DNA of 64,000 nt from Buchnera aphidicola (Cinara curvipes) (GTDB lineage: Bacteria > Pseudomonadota > Gammaproteobacteria > Enterobacterales > Enterobacteriaceae): positions 248,001-312,000 of the forward strand of contig NZ_LR217710.1 in the NCBI RefSeq assembly GCF_900698915.1. The letters run 5' to 3'. The notes below the pieces were generated by a model. That model made no database searches, was not told where the DNA came from, and was given only the letters and a program-made list of their open reading frames with translations. Shown here one piece after another: positions 1-9,580 of the stretch (within the stretch, counting starts at the first letter, position 1; every line of letters begins with the position of its first letter). The translations under genes were made by a program, and so were the position numbers.

Positions 1-395
1 TTTCCATCATCTAATAATAGAATATCATTACAGAATACTTCATTTGGAAGATTAGTATAATTAATACCTACTGAATTTTTATCTCCCTTATTTTTAGGTA
101 TATTTAAATCTAATAAAAAATTATCTCCATTTTTTAAAAAAACTTTTTTTTCTTTAAAACTAGAAATACGTATTTTAGGACCTTGTAAATCACCTATTAA
201 TGCTATAGAACAATTTAATTCTTTTTCTATTAATCGAATTTTATTAACTCGATTAATATGATCTTGAGCTATACCATGAGAAAAATTTAATCTTAATACA
301 TTTACACCTGATTTTATAATTTTTCTTAAAATATTTTTATTATCTGTTGAAGGACCTAGAGTAGAAATAATTTTTGTTCTTCTAATAGAATTCAT
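1..395 (-). CDS. pykA: Pyruvate kinase, N-terminal part (cut by window edge)
   Basis: Reading leftwards from an ATG at 393-395 gives about 131 residues beginning M-N-S-I-R-R-T-K-I-I-S-T-L-G-P-S-T. This is the typical start of pyruvate kinase (phosphoenolpyruvate + ADP to pyruvate + ATP, last step of glycolysis). The LRLNFSHG segment and the GDLQGPKIR segment, both part of the catalytic barrel, follow in the expected order. The rest lies outside the window. It is divergent from zwf, as pykA is in E. coli. The choice of pykA over pykF rests on that neighbour; the N-terminus alone does not separate the two isozymes. Confidence 0.93.
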   Translation of the reverse strand, partial: MNSIRRTKIISTLGPSTDNKNILRKIIKSGVNVLRLNFSHGIAQDHINRVNKIRLIEKELNCSIALIGDLQGPKIRISSFKEKKVFLKNGDNFLLDLNIPKNKGDKNSVGINYTNLPNEVFCNDILLLDDG

Positions 396-758
396 TATAT
401 ATTAATCCTGTTTATAGTTATATTTAATATTTAAAAAAATAATTAACTTTACTTATTTTTTAATATAAAGATTATTTTAATTAATTTTAAAAAAAAACAC
501 TTTAATTATATTTATTATAAATATAATAATTTATTATTTTTTTTATTTTATAAAATTTATTATATATAATTAGTTTTTTATTAAAAAATAAAATATAATT
601 AATTATAAATGAAAAAAACAAAATATATATATTTATATTTAAAAATATTTTATTTTTATTATGATTATTTTTACTTAAAAAAATATAATTTTTTTGTATA
701 AAAAATAATTTATATAATAATTATATATATTCTTATATATAATATAATAAGGTACCAT
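396..758. other. Divergent pykA/zwf intergenic region
   Basis: About 360 bases of nearly pure A/T between two divergent genes. It must hold the promoters of both pykA and zwf, but many -10-like sequences occur by chance at this composition, so none can be assigned. There is no ORF with recognisable content, no tRNA and no clear hairpin. Confidence 0.6.
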
Positions 759-2225
759 ATGATATTAAAAATAATACCGCAAGATTTAATAATTTTTGGA
801 ACAACGGGTGATTTAGCTCAAAGAAAATTATTTCCAGCTTTATATCGTTTAGAAAAAAAAAAAAAATTAACAACTAACATGCGAATTATTGGAATAAGTA
901 GATCTCAAATTAAAAAAAAAGAATATAAAAATATAATATATGAATCTTTAAAAAAATTTTTAAATGAAAATATAAAATTATCTACATGGAATAAGTTTGA
1001 AAAACGTCTTTTTTTTTGTAAAATAGATGTTAATAAAATTTATGATTTTAAAAAATTAATTAATTTTTTTCAAAAAAAAAAACACTGTTTAATTAATTAT
1101 TTTGCAGTATCTTCAAATATATTTATTAATATTTGTAAAGGATTAGATTCTATCCAATTAAATACAAAAACATCTAAAATTATTATAGAAAAACCTATCG
1201 GTAATTCTTTAAAAACATTCAATATTATTGATACATCTATTAAAAAATATTTTTCTGAAAAACAAATATTTCGTATTGATCATTATTTAGGAAAAGAAAC
1301 TATACTTAATCTTATCTCATTAAAATTCGCTAATCCATGGTTTAAAAATATACTAAATAATAAAAATATTGACCATATTCAAATCACTATATCTGAAAGT
1401 TTAGGAATAGAAAAAAGATGGGATTATTTTAATAAAACCGGACAAATAATAGATATGGTGCAAAATCATATACTACAAATTATTTCAATTTTTTCTATGA
1501 ATACTCCTAAATCATTAAATAAGAAACACATTCAAAAAGAAAAAATAAAAATTTTAAAATCTTTGAGTCATATTAATAACAAAAATATATATAATAATAT
1601 TTCACTAGGACAATATTCTGAAGGAAAAATCAATAATAATATTATTAAACCATATTTACAAGAAAAAGGAGCAAGTAAAGATAGTTTAACTGAAACATTT
1701 GTTGCTATAAAATTATATATAAATAATACACAGTGGAAAAATATTCCATTTTATATACGTACAGGAAAGAGGTTACCTAAGAAATGTTCAAAAATTGTTA
1801 TTTTTTTTAAAGAAATAAAAAATAATATTTTTTATACAAAAGAACTAAATGCTATACCAAATAGTTTAACAATAACTTTACAACCAGAATTTGGAATAAA
1901 AATAAAATTTTTCAATAAAATACCAGAATTAAATTCAAAATTTAAATTAAAACCCTGTGAAATGTTTTTAAATTATAATAAGATTTTTAAAAATTATTCT
2001 ATACCTGAAGAATATGATCGATTACTATTAGATAGTATACAAGGAAACCCGTTTTTATTTGTTCATGAAAAGGAAATTATATATTCCTGGAAATGGATAG
2101 ACCCTATAATACAAGCATATAAAAAAAATCCATCATTATTAGAATTTTATCCATCTGGTACCTGGGGTCCAAAATCATCAAATGATTTACTATGGTATGA
2201 TAAAAGAGTATGGGATAATGATTAA
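759..2225 (+). CDS. zwf: Glucose-6-phosphate 1-dehydrogenase
   Basis: Cytosolic enzyme that oxidises glucose-6-phosphate with NADP+ and opens the oxidative pentose phosphate pathway. At 488 residues it matches the family length (about 490). The nucleotide-binding fingerprint FGTTGDLAQRK is at residues 13-23, EKPIG at 144-148 and the active-site signature RIDHYLGKE at 172-180. The C-terminal part (YIRTGKRLPKK, then a GTWGP-like ending) is intact. It is divergent from pykA. A run of 14 A at 853-866 encodes part of E-K-K-K-K-L and is in frame, so any transcriptional slippage there would cost product. The ATG at 759 places the fingerprint where E. coli Zwf has it. Confidence 0.97.
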   Translation: MILKIIPQDLIIFGTTGDLAQRKLFPALYRLEKKKKLTTNMRIIGISRSQIKKKEYKNIIYESLKKFLNENIKLSTWNKFEKRLFFCKIDVNKIYDFKKLINFFQKKKHCLINYFAVSSNIFINICKGLDSIQLNTKTSKIIIEKPIGNSLKTFNIIDTSIKKYFSEKQIFRIDHYLGKETILNLISLKFANPWFKNILNNKNIDHIQITISESLGIEKRWDYFNKTGQIIDMVQNHILQIISIFSMNTPKSLNKKHIQKEKIKILKSLSHINNKNIYNNISLGQYSEGKINNNIIKPYLQEKGASKDSLTETFVAIKLYINNTQWKNIPFYIRTGKRLPKKCSKIVIFFKEIKNNIFYTKELNAIPNSLTITLQPEFGIKIKFFNKIPELNSKFKLKPCEMFLNYNKIFKNYSIPEEYDRLLLDSIQGNPFLFVHEKEIIYSWKWIDPIIQAYKKNPSLLEFYPSGTWGPKSSNDLLWYDKRVWDND

Positions 2226-2656
2226 TTGTCATTTATAAAATTAAATATAAGGATATATTTTTTATAAAAATTAAATTTATTTAAACAAAAATAATAAAAA
2301 ATTATTTTAATGTTTAATTTTTTTAAAATATTGTTAATATTTATTTATTTTAAAAATAAAAAATTATTTTTAGTATCAAGAAAAAATTTATTAAAAAAAT
2401 ATTTATTTATATTAAAAATAGTTTTTATTTAAAATTTAAAAAAATTAAAATTCAATTTTTAAATAAAGTAAATATATAAAACGTTTTATATAAAATATAT
2501 ACTTATATTATTATAAATATAATTTTATTAATAAAATTAACATTATATTTTAATTATTTTAAAATTAAATAATTAAATTAATTATATACTAAATATAAGT
2601 TAAAATATTGTATATATTGTTTAATAAAATTGAATTTTTTTTTGGAGTATCCTTTC
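2226..2656. other. AT-rich spacer, no gene seen
   Basis: About 430 bases between zwf and the TerC/CBS gene, full of stops in all frames and close to pure A/T. Nothing recognisable remains. Its length is more in keeping with an eroded gene than with a simple promoter region, but that is an inference. Confidence 0.5.
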
Positions 2657-4240
2657 ATGTATTTTTTTTTAGATCTATCTGTTTGGTCAAATCTATTTAC
2701 TTTAATATTTTTAGAGATAATTTTAGATGTTAATAATATAATTCTTATTTCTATTTTATCTAAAAAATTACCTTTTAATCAATATAATCAGGTTAGAAAT
2801 ATTGGTTTAATACTAGCTTTTTTTATAAGATTTGGTTTATTAATGATAACATCATTTTTAATAAATTTAACAAAAACAATTGTAATAAATAAATTTTTTA
2901 TTTTTTCTATAAAAAAAATAATTTTATTAACTAGTAGTATATTTTTGTGTATAAAAATAATTTTTGAATTATTTAATCAGATAAATATTGAAACTAAAAA
3001 GAAAAAACAAAAAAATACAAAATCAAGATTTTGGTATATAGTTGCTCAAATTATTATATTAAACATGATTTTATCAATTAACTCTATAATAACCGCTATA
3101 GGAATAATACAAAATTTATTGGTAATAAAAACAATAATAATATCTACAATATTAATAATATTTTTATCTAATTTATTTATTAAATTTATTAATTTAAAAA
3201 AAAAAATAATTATTCTATATTTAGTTTTTTTATTAATAATTAGTTTAAATCTAATTTTAGAATCATTAGGATTTTATATTCCCAAAAAGTATTTATATGT
3301 GTCTATTGGGTTTTCTTTATTTATTGAAATTATAAATCAGATAAGAAAAAAAAATATAATTAAACATAAAGAAAAAAAACTAATAAGAAAAAAAATATAT
3401 AACAAAATATATAGTATTTTTACTACTAAAAAAGAACATAAAATAAACAAAAAAAAATATTCATCTTTAATTCAAGAAAAAAATAAAATTTGTAAATATA
3501 TAAATAATAAAAAAAATATAAAAGAAATAAAAAATAATGAAATAAAAATACTTATTAATATGTTAAAATTTAATAATAATAAAATTAAAAATATTATAAT
3601 TCCAAAAGAAAAAATTATATGGATAGATATTACAAAAGATTACAACAATATTAAAAATAAATTACTAAATACTTCACATAAAAAAATACTAGTATGTGAA
3701 AACGAATTAAATGAAATTATAGGAGTTGTATCAAAAAAAAAATTACTCCAAGCAATAAATAATAATGAAGATATATATAATTTTTCTATTAAATATCCAC
3801 CATTTATTATTCCAGAAACAATTACAACAATTAATTTATTAAATATTTTACGTTATTGTAAAAATAATAGTGTTATTATTAGTAATGAATTTGGTATAAT
3901 AAAAGGATTAATTAAACCTATAGATATATTTAATATTATAGCCGGTAAATTTTTAAATAAAAAAAATACACCAAAAATAATTATTAATAATAATAACTGG
4001 ATAGTACATGGTACTGTATATTTAAATAATTTAAAAAAAATATTAAATATTAATATTTTTAAAAAACATCATGACTGTATTTCAATAGCTGATTTTTTAA
4101 TAAAAAAAAATAAAAATATTCCAAAAACAGGAACTATAATTTCCAGTAAATCTTACAATTTTTATATCATAAAATCTAATTTGTATCAAATACATCTAAT
4201 AAAAATTACTAAAAATAAAAAAAAACAGAATAATATATAA
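2657..4240 (+). CDS. yoaE: TerC-family membrane protein with CBS/CorC domains (YoaE-like)
   Basis: Inner-membrane protein of unproven function. The N-terminal half (about residues 1-230) has seven or so hydrophobic helices like TerC. A lysine-rich linker, a CBS pair (about 310-440) and a C-terminal CorC-like domain follow, the order found in E. coli YoaE/YegH. The opening FFLDLSVWSNLFTLIFLEII lines up with FLMDPSIWAGLLTLVVLEIV of E. coli YoaE. I chose the ATG at 2657 because it starts at that homologous position and has GGAG at 2644-2647 nine bases upstream; an in-frame TTG at 2630 would add nine unsupported residues. The acidic G-I-D-N motif of TerC proteins is altered to D-V-N-N, so ion transport, if any, may differ. 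Confidence 0.85.
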   Translation: MYFFLDLSVWSNLFTLIFLEIILDVNNIILISILSKKLPFNQYNQVRNIGLILAFFIRFGLLMITSFLINLTKTIVINKFFIFSIKKIILLTSSIFLCIKIIFELFNQINIETKKKKQKNTKSRFWYIVAQIIILNMILSINSIITAIGIIQNLLVIKTIIISTILIIFLSNLFIKFINLKKKIIILYLVFLLIISLNLILESLGFYIPKKYLYVSIGFSLFIEIINQIRKKNIIKHKEKKLIRKKIYNKIYSIFTTKKEHKINKKKYSSLIQEKNKICKYINNKKNIKEIKNNEIKILINMLKFNNNKIKNIIIPKEKIIWIDITKDYNNIKNKLLNTSHKKILVCENELNEIIGVVSKKKLLQAINNNEDIYNFSIKYPPFIIPETITTINLLNILRYCKNNSVIISNEFGIIKGLIKPIDIFNIIAGKFLNKKNTPKIIINNNNWIVHGTVYLNNLKKILNINIFKKHHDCISIADFLIKKNKNIPKTGTIISSKSYNFYIIKSNLYQIHLIKITKNKKKQNNI

Positions 4241-4266
4241 TAAAGTATTAAGGAATTATATTAAAT

Positions 4267-4941
4267 ATGAATTTTACTAAAACAATTTTAGCTTTAGATA
4301 CAACATTATATTCTTGTTCTGTATCATTACTACATAAAAAAAAAATATATAGTTTATTTAAAAGTAGCTTTAAAAAACACGAAATATATATACTTAATAT
4401 GATTAAAAAAATTTTAAAAAAAGCTAATACTACTTTAAAAAAAATAGATTTTATTGCTTGTACAATAGGACCTGGTAGTTTTACTGGAATTAGAATTTCT
4501 ATTGGAATATCACAAACAATATCAATTATTTATAAAATTCCAATTATTGGTTTTTCTACATTACAAATTTTATCAGAACAAAGCTGGAACATTAACAAAA
4601 TAAATCGTGTTTTAATTGCTATTCAAATTTCTAAAAATCAAATTTTTTGGGCAAAATATTTAAAAAATAAAATAGGTTTATGGGTTGGGATACATACAGA
4701 AAGGTTATATAATAATATGGGTAATATTAAAAAAATAATAAAAAATTACAAAGGGATTTGGTCTACTATTGGATTTAAAATAAAAATAAATTGTTTTAAA
4801 AAATCTACTAAATGGTTTAATACTCATATTAAAACTCCTCACTCTAAAGATATTATCTCCTATTCTATAAAATATTTACAATATAATAAAAAATATAAAA
4901 TAATGCAAATATATCCGAGATATTTATCCCCTATATATTAA
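4267..4941 (+). CDS. tsaB: tRNA threonylcarbamoyladenosine biosynthesis protein TsaB
   Basis: Non-catalytic partner of TsaD in making t6A at position 37 of ANN-reading tRNAs; it also contacts TsaE. It has the ASKHA-type start LALDTT (8-13) and the GPGSFTG loop (68-74) typical of TsaB/YeaZ. Length 224 residues, near the usual 231. It lies 26 bases downstream of yoaE on the same strand, with AAGGA about 12 bases before the ATG, and converges on minE. The C-terminal half is diverged but collinear. Confidence 0.93.
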   Translation: MNFTKTILALDTTLYSCSVSLLHKKKIYSLFKSSFKKHEIYILNMIKKILKKANTTLKKIDFIACTIGPGSFTGIRISIGISQTISIIYKIPIIGFSTLQILSEQSWNINKINRVLIAIQISKNQIFWAKYLKNKIGLWVGIHTERLYNNMGNIKKIIKNYKGIWSTIGFKIKINCFKKSTKWFNTHIKTPHSKDIISYSIKYLQYNKKYKIMQIYPRYLSPIY

Positions 4942-4969
4942 ATATATTTATCATTCAATTTTTTATTTT

Positions 4970-5221
4970 TTATTTTAAATTTGGTATATTTACTTCTAAA
5001 ATAAATATATCTTTATTATTTTTTTCTATTTGAATTAATATTTCATTAGGTTTAATTTTTATATATTTTGAAATTACCAATAATAAATCATTTTTTAATT
5101 GTGGAAAATAATCTGGCTCTTTTAAATTTTTTTTTTGTTTTTTTATTATTATCTGTAATCTTTTTTTGGCTAAGTTAGCTGTATACTTTCTTTTTGATGA
5201 AAATAAATCTAATATAATCAT
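4970..5221 (-). CDS. minE: Cell division topological specificity factor MinE
   Basis: Small protein (83 residues) that stimulates MinD ATPase and drives pole-to-pole oscillation of MinCD so that division occurs at midcell. The N-terminal anti-MinCD helix (A-N-L-A-K-K-R-L-Q-I-I) and the dimerisation domain (Y-F-P-Q-L-K-N-D-L-L and V-N-I-P) follow the family. It is last in the minCDE operon and starts two bases after the minD stop, suggesting translational coupling. Confidence 0.96.
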   Translation of the reverse strand: MIILDLFSSKRKYTANLAKKRLQIIIKKQKKNLKEPDYFPQLKNDLLLVISKYIKIKPNEILIQIEKNNKDIFILEVNIPNLK

Positions 5222-5223
5222 AT

Positions 5224-6036
5224 TTATCTCCTAAATAACCATTGTAAAAAACTTTTCTTTTTTTCTGAAAAAAATCTTAATGGTATATTTATTCCTAATA
5301 ATCTTTGAACTGTATCTGAATATGCTTGCCCGGCAATAGAAATTTTATCTAATATTACAGATAATCCTTGATTAGAAGATTTTAATACAGATGGGTCTTC
5401 TGGAATAACTCCAATTAAAGGTATTTGAAGTATATCTAAAACATCATCCATACTTAACATATCACCTTTTGTTACTTTTTGTGGATTATATCTAGTTAAT
5501 AATAAATATTCTTTAACTGGTGAATCATTATTTTCAGCTCTTTTTGATTTAGAAGATATAATTCCTAAAATTCGATCAGCATCTCTTATAGAAGAAATTT
5601 CTGGATTAGTTACAATTATTGCTTCATCGGCAAAATAAAGAGAAAGAATAGCTCCTGATTCAATACCAGCTGGGGAATCACAAATAATAAAATCAAAGTT
5701 CATATCTAAAAGAGTTTGTAAAATACGTTCTACTCCAGATTTTGTTAAAGAATCTTTATCTCGTGTTTGAGAAGCTGGAAGTAAAAATAAATTTTTAGTA
5801 CGCCTATCTCTGATTAATGCCTGATGAATAGAAGCCTCTCCTTTAACTACATTAATAAAATCATATACTACACGACGTTCACAACCCATAATTAAATCTA
5901 AATTTCTTAATCCTATATCAAAATCAATAACTACAGTTTTCTTTCCATTTAAAGCTAAACCAGTTGCAATAGAGGCGCTTGAAGTGGTTTTTCCTACACC
6001 ACCCTTACCTGAAGTAATAGTAATAATTTTAGACAT
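5224..6036 (-). CDS. minD: Septum site-determining ATPase MinD
   Basis: Membrane-bound P-loop ATPase of the ParA/MinD family that recruits MinC and cycles with MinE. The deviant Walker A motif KGGVGKT is at residues 11-17, and the D-S-P-A-G Walker B-like segment is near 120. The amphipathic C-terminal membrane-targeting helix (F-F-S-E-K-K-K-S-F-L-Q-W-L-F-R-R) is complete. Length 270 equals E. coli. It is one of the best conserved proteins in the window and sits between minC and minE. Confidence 0.98.
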   Translation of the reverse strand: MSKIITITSGKGGVGKTTSSASIATGLALNGKKTVVIDFDIGLRNLDLIMGCERRVVYDFINVVKGEASIHQALIRDRRTKNLFLLPASQTRDKDSLTKSGVERILQTLLDMNFDFIICDSPAGIESGAILSLYFADEAIIVTNPEISSIRDADRILGIISSKSKRAENNDSPVKEYLLLTRYNPQKVTKGDMLSMDDVLDILQIPLIGVIPEDPSVLKSSNQGLSVILDKISIAGQAYSDTVQRLLGINIPLRFFSEKKKSFLQWLFRR

Positions 6037-6073
6037 ATAGTTAATACCTTTATAATATCATATATAAGAATAT

Positions 6074-6799
6074 TTAAATTAAATTTTTTATGCACAAAAT
6101 ATGATTTATTAAACTAATTTCAACACTTTTTCCTAAAAATTTTAATGGTATTTGTTCAATTGTTAAATATTCTCCAGCAATAGATATTAATTCTGCAAAT
6201 AAATGTGTACAAAAAATTTTTCTGGTAATATCTCCATTAGCTCCAGCTAACACTCTTCCCCTCATTACACCGTATATATGAACATGACCATCTGAAATTA
6301 ATTCAGCCCCTGAACTAACATTATTAGTAATTATCAAATCAGTATTAGGTAAATATATTCTTTGCCCGGAACGTACTAATTTATTAAAAACATAATTTTT
6401 TTGATTCTTTATATCATAATAAGATGAATTTATATATTTATTTTGATTATTATTAGTATAATTTTTATTTTTATAAATTTTTGATTTAATTTGTTTTTGT
6501 ATAGAAAAAATAGGTAATCCAGACTTTGAAATTATTTTTTCTGTATGTTTATTTTTACAACCTGTGATACCAATTAAAAATAAACCAATAGATAAAATAA
6601 AACTTTTAATATTCATCCAATCAAATTTATATGATAATTTTTCTATATTTAATATAATAGGTATATTTTTAAAAAAAGAAGGAGATTCTTGAATTTTCTC
6701 AATTAAAAAATCTTTAAAATAACTAAATTTTATATTTTTTACATTAATTACTAAAATAGTAAAATTATTTTTTTTAAAAGTAACTAACTGATGTTTCAT
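6074..6799 (-). CDS. minC: Septum site-determining inhibitor MinC
   Basis: Blocks FtsZ ring formation away from midcell when brought to the membrane by MinD. The C-terminal beta-helix domain (about residues 130-241) keeps the MinD-binding face, seen as GMRGRVLAGANGD. The N-terminal FtsZ-inhibiting domain (1-110) is much more diverged but has the right length (241 against 231 in E. coli). It is first gene of minCDE, 37 bases upstream of minD. Keeping the whole Min system in a genome this small implies placed binary fission still matters. Confidence 0.95.
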   Translation of the reverse strand: MKHQLVTFKKNNFTILVINVKNIKFSYFKDFLIEKIQESPSFFKNIPIILNIEKLSYKFDWMNIKSFILSIGLFLIGITGCKNKHTEKIISKSGLPIFSIQKQIKSKIYKNKNYTNNNQNKYINSSYYDIKNQKNYVFNKLVRSGQRIYLPNTDLIITNNVSSGAELISDGHVHIYGVMRGRVLAGANGDITRKIFCTHLFAELISIAGEYLTIEQIPLKFLGKSVEISLINHILCIKNLI

Positions 6800-7052
6800 A
6801 TATTTTAACCTGATATATAAATAATATTCATTATATAATAATCATTATAATAAATAAAATAAATTTTAATATATAAATAAAATTAAATATTATATACTAA
6901 ATGTAGTTTCATATATTCCCATATTATAGATATGAATATATTTAATAATAAATATATATGATATTTTTTAAAAATATATATTTATTTAAAAATAAAATTA
7001 TCAATCATTATTAATATTTTTACTATTATATCTATTAAAGAAAAACAAGACT

Positions 7053-8075
7053 ATGTACTCTCAATTATTATCTTTATCTAAAGAATATCAATTATTAATA
7101 AAAAATATTCAATTATTCAAAAATAAATCTACAATTTTATCTGGAATAATACCATATCAATTATTTAACACAAAATTTTTTAAAAATTTTATTATATATA
7201 CTCAATATTATAATTTATATAAAATAAAAAATAAAAAAATAAATAAAAATATTATTTTAAATAATTTCTATTATCAAAATAAACTCAATACATACCAACA
7301 ACTAATTTATTTTTGGGTTAAAAATAAACAAGAAGTTAAATTTCAACTAACATATTTATTATCATTTATTTCAAATAGCTGTTGTATATATATAATAGGT
7401 AAAAATAAAAGTGGAATTAATAGTATTAATAAAATATTTAATAATTATTTAATATTTAAAAAAATAGATTATGCACGTAATTGCTGTTTATATAAAGGAT
7501 ATATTAAAAATAAACCAAAATTTTCATTAAAAATATTTATAAATATTTATACATGGAATAATATAATTATTAAAAGTCTACCAGGAGTATTTGGATATAA
7601 AAAAATAGATGAAGGAACTAAATTATTAATATCAACTTTTAAAAATAACATTAAAGGAAAAGTATTAGATATAGGATGTGGAACAGGAATATTAAGTATA
7701 GCTTTAGCTAAAAAAAATCCTAAATTAGATTTAACATTAATAGATAATTATAATTCCGCTATTTGGTGTAGTAAAAATAATTTAATTAATAATAAAATAA
7801 AAGGAAAGGTATTTTTTAGTGATATTTATTCTCAAATAAAAGAAAAATATAATTTAATTATATCTAATCCTCCTATACATAATAATTTAAATATAAATTT
7901 AAGTGTAATAAAAAAAATAATAAAAAATGCAAAAAAATATTTAATAAAAAATGGAGAATTAAGAATCATAATACAATCTTTTATATCTCTAAATACATTT
8001 TTAAAAAAAAGATATTTAAATTATAAAATAATTTTAAAAAAAAAACATTATACAGTATTTAAATTTACATTATGA
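7053..8075 (+). CDS. rsmC: 16S rRNA (guanine1207-N2)-methyltransferase
   Basis: SAM-dependent enzyme that methylates G1207 of 16S rRNA in the 30S subunit. The 340-residue protein has the RsmC layout: a degenerate N-terminal domain without SAM motifs, then a catalytic Rossmann domain with the SAM loop VLDIGCGTG (204-212) and the catalytic N-P-P-I-H motif (272-276; N-P-P-F-H in E. coli). It stands alone between minC, which is divergent, and a tRNA cluster. No strong ribosome binding site is visible before the ATG. Confidence 0.93.
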   Translation: MYSQLLSLSKEYQLLIKNIQLFKNKSTILSGIIPYQLFNTKFFKNFIIYTQYYNLYKIKNKKINKNIILNNFYYQNKLNTYQQLIYFWVKNKQEVKFQLTYLLSFISNSCCIYIIGKNKSGINSINKIFNNYLIFKKIDYARNCCLYKGYIKNKPKFSLKIFINIYTWNNIIIKSLPGVFGYKKIDEGTKLLISTFKNNIKGKVLDIGCGTGILSIALAKKNPKLDLTLIDNYNSAIWCSKNNLINNKIKGKVFFSDIYSQIKEKYNLIISNPPIHNNLNINLSVIKKIIKNAKKYLIKNGELRIIIQSFISLNTFLKKRYLNYKIILKKKHYTVFKFTL

Positions 8076-8085
8076 ATTATATTCA

Positions 8086-8171
8086 TACCCGGGGCGGGAC
8101 TTGAACCCGCAAGGCCATTAAAAGCCGAGGGATTTTAAGTCCCTTGTGTCTACCGATTTCACCACCCGGGC
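8086..8171 (-). tRNA. tRNA-Leu(UAA)
   Basis: 86 bases; folds into a class II cloverleaf with a long variable arm. The anticodon loop CTTAAAA gives UAA. The acceptor GCCCGGG pairs with CCCGGGT, with one G-U at the end, and A73 follows. Last of three minus-strand tRNAs; resembles E. coli leuZ. Confidence 0.97.
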
Positions 8172-8186
8172 ATATTTTTTTATTCT

Positions 8187-8257
8187 AGGCGCGTTCTGGA
8201 ATTGAACCAGATTCTTTGGATTTGCAATCCAATGCATTACCAATCTGCCAACGCGCC
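8187..8257 (-). tRNA. tRNA-Cys(GCA)
   Basis: 71 bases; acceptor GGCGCGT/ACGCGCC with the U73 discriminator typical of tRNA-Cys. The anticodon loop TTGCAAA gives GCA. Very close to E. coli cysT and, as there, directly upstream of tRNA-Leu(UAA). CCA is not encoded. Confidence 0.97.
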
Positions 8258-8279
8258 TATAAATATATTATATTTTATA

Positions 8280-8364
8280 TGGAGGAAGAGGGATTCGAAC
8301 TCTCGGATAATTTCTCATCGGCGGTTTTCAAGACCGCTGCCTTAAACCACTCGGCCATTCCTCC
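8280..8364 (-). tRNA. tRNA-Ser(UGA)
   Basis: 85 bases; class II cloverleaf with acceptor GGAGGAA/TTCCTCC, anticodon loop CTTGAAA (UGA) and a long variable arm. First tRNA in the Ser-Cys-Leu cluster. The base after the acceptor reads A73, whereas serine tRNAs usually have G73, so the 3' end could be off by one base. Confidence 0.95.
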
Positions 8365-8385
8365 TCATAAAAACTTAATAAATAT

Positions 8386-8413
8386 ATTATACTAAGAAAT
8401 AAAAAAAGTAAAG
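8386..8413 (-). promoter_or_regulatory. Candidate sigma-70 promoter of the Ser-Cys-Leu tRNA cluster
   Basis: On the minus strand a perfect TATAAT (8386-8391) lies 22 bases before tRNA-Ser. CTTTAC at 8408-8413 makes a -35-like box 16 bases further upstream. The fit and position suit a stable-RNA promoter, but A/T content makes chance matches common. Confidence 0.45.
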
Positions 8414-8566
8414 CTTTTCAAAAAAAAACGTTTTTAATTAAATAAATTTAAAAATTTATATATTTTATTAAAAAAATATAATTAAATAAAAATAATAATA
8501 TATTTTTATTTAGTGGTAGATATAAAATTATCTTAATTTGATTAATCTATTAATTAATAGAAAATG

Positions 8567-9580
8567 TTAATTAGTAATTTTTTTATTATGTATAACATTA
8601 TTATCTGTATTAAATTTTTTGTTTGTTAATGTATCAATTTTTGTAATAACAAAATTTTTTCTTAATAAATCTTTTTTCATTAAATATTTATGTATTATTA
8701 GAGCTCTTTTTAGAGATAATATTTTATTAATATTTTTTCTTCCTATTATTCCAATATGATCCGTAATTATTAAAATTACTTTATTTTGTTCTTCTTGATT
8801 TAGTGTTTTTTTAAAATTTTCTAAAATACGAAATGCTTCAGCAGATAATATAGGGTTATTAACATAACGTTCCATATGATCTTTTAAGTCTTCATTTTTT
8901 ATAATATTTATATTTTTTTGTAAAAATATTTGTCCATTATATTTCTGAAAATTATTTAAATTAGGACATAGTTTCCATGAAACACCAGCATTTATATTAT
9001 TTAATATTTTATTAAAATTATTAAAATTTATTTTTTTAAAACTATTATGCAGATTAATATTTAAATTACCTTGTAAATAATTATTAAATAAACACTCTAA
9101 ACCAATAGAAAAAAGTGGAGATAATTGTTTATATTTTGATAAAATAAAAATATCTGATAAATTTTTACTATTAATTTCAGTTGTTAATTTAGCTCCTATT
9201 TTTGTATATAGATTAATATTTTTTCTAATAGGATATATAATATTAGCGGCATATTCTATGCTAGAAAAATATATATCAATTGTATTTTTTTTAAAATCTT
9301 TAACTATATTTTCTAATATGTTTGAATTTAATTGAAAATTAATATAAGGATTTAATTGATATTTTGTAAAAATATTTGGATTTAATGCCATAAATCCATT
9401 TATAATATGACGATAATTATTATAAGATAAATTCTTATATTTATAAAATATTTTTTTAGGATTAAATGAATTTAATTGAATTCCAAAATCCCATTTTTTT
9501 ACTTTAGAAATAGGTTTTGCATGTACAGTTGAAAAAAAACTAGATATTAGTAATGTAAAAATAATAAAAATTTTTTTCAT
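8567..9580 (-). CDS. ompA: Outer membrane protein A (shortened C-terminus)
   Basis: Major outer-membrane beta-barrel with a periplasmic peptidoglycan-binding domain. The 337-residue product starts with a signal peptide (M-K-K-I-F plus a hydrophobic core, cleavage likely after V-H-A at about 22). A diverged 8-strand barrel region (to about 200) and an OmpA-like domain follow. In that domain the T-D-H-I-G segment and the S-L-K-R-A stretch align by eye with T-D-R-I-G and S-E-R-R-A of E. coli, which carry the Asp and Arg that bind diaminopimelate. The final roughly 20 residues of the family (the R-R-V-E-I-E-V strand) are missing. Preceded by murJ on the same strand. Confidence 0.88.
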   Translation of the reverse strand: MKKIFIIFTLLISSFFSTVHAKPISKVKKWDFGIQLNSFNPKKIFYKYKNLSYNNYRHIINGFMALNPNIFTKYQLNPYINFQLNSNILENIVKDFKKNTIDIYFSSIEYAANIIYPIRKNINLYTKIGAKLTTEINSKNLSDIFILSKYKQLSPLFSIGLECLFNNYLQGNLNINLHNSFKKINFNNFNKILNNINAGVSWKLCPNLNNFQKYNGQIFLQKNINIIKNEDLKDHMERYVNNPILSAEAFRILENFKKTLNQEEQNKVILIITDHIGIIGRKNINKILSLKRALIIHKYLMKKDLLRKNFVITKIDTLTNKKFNTDNNVIHNKKITN

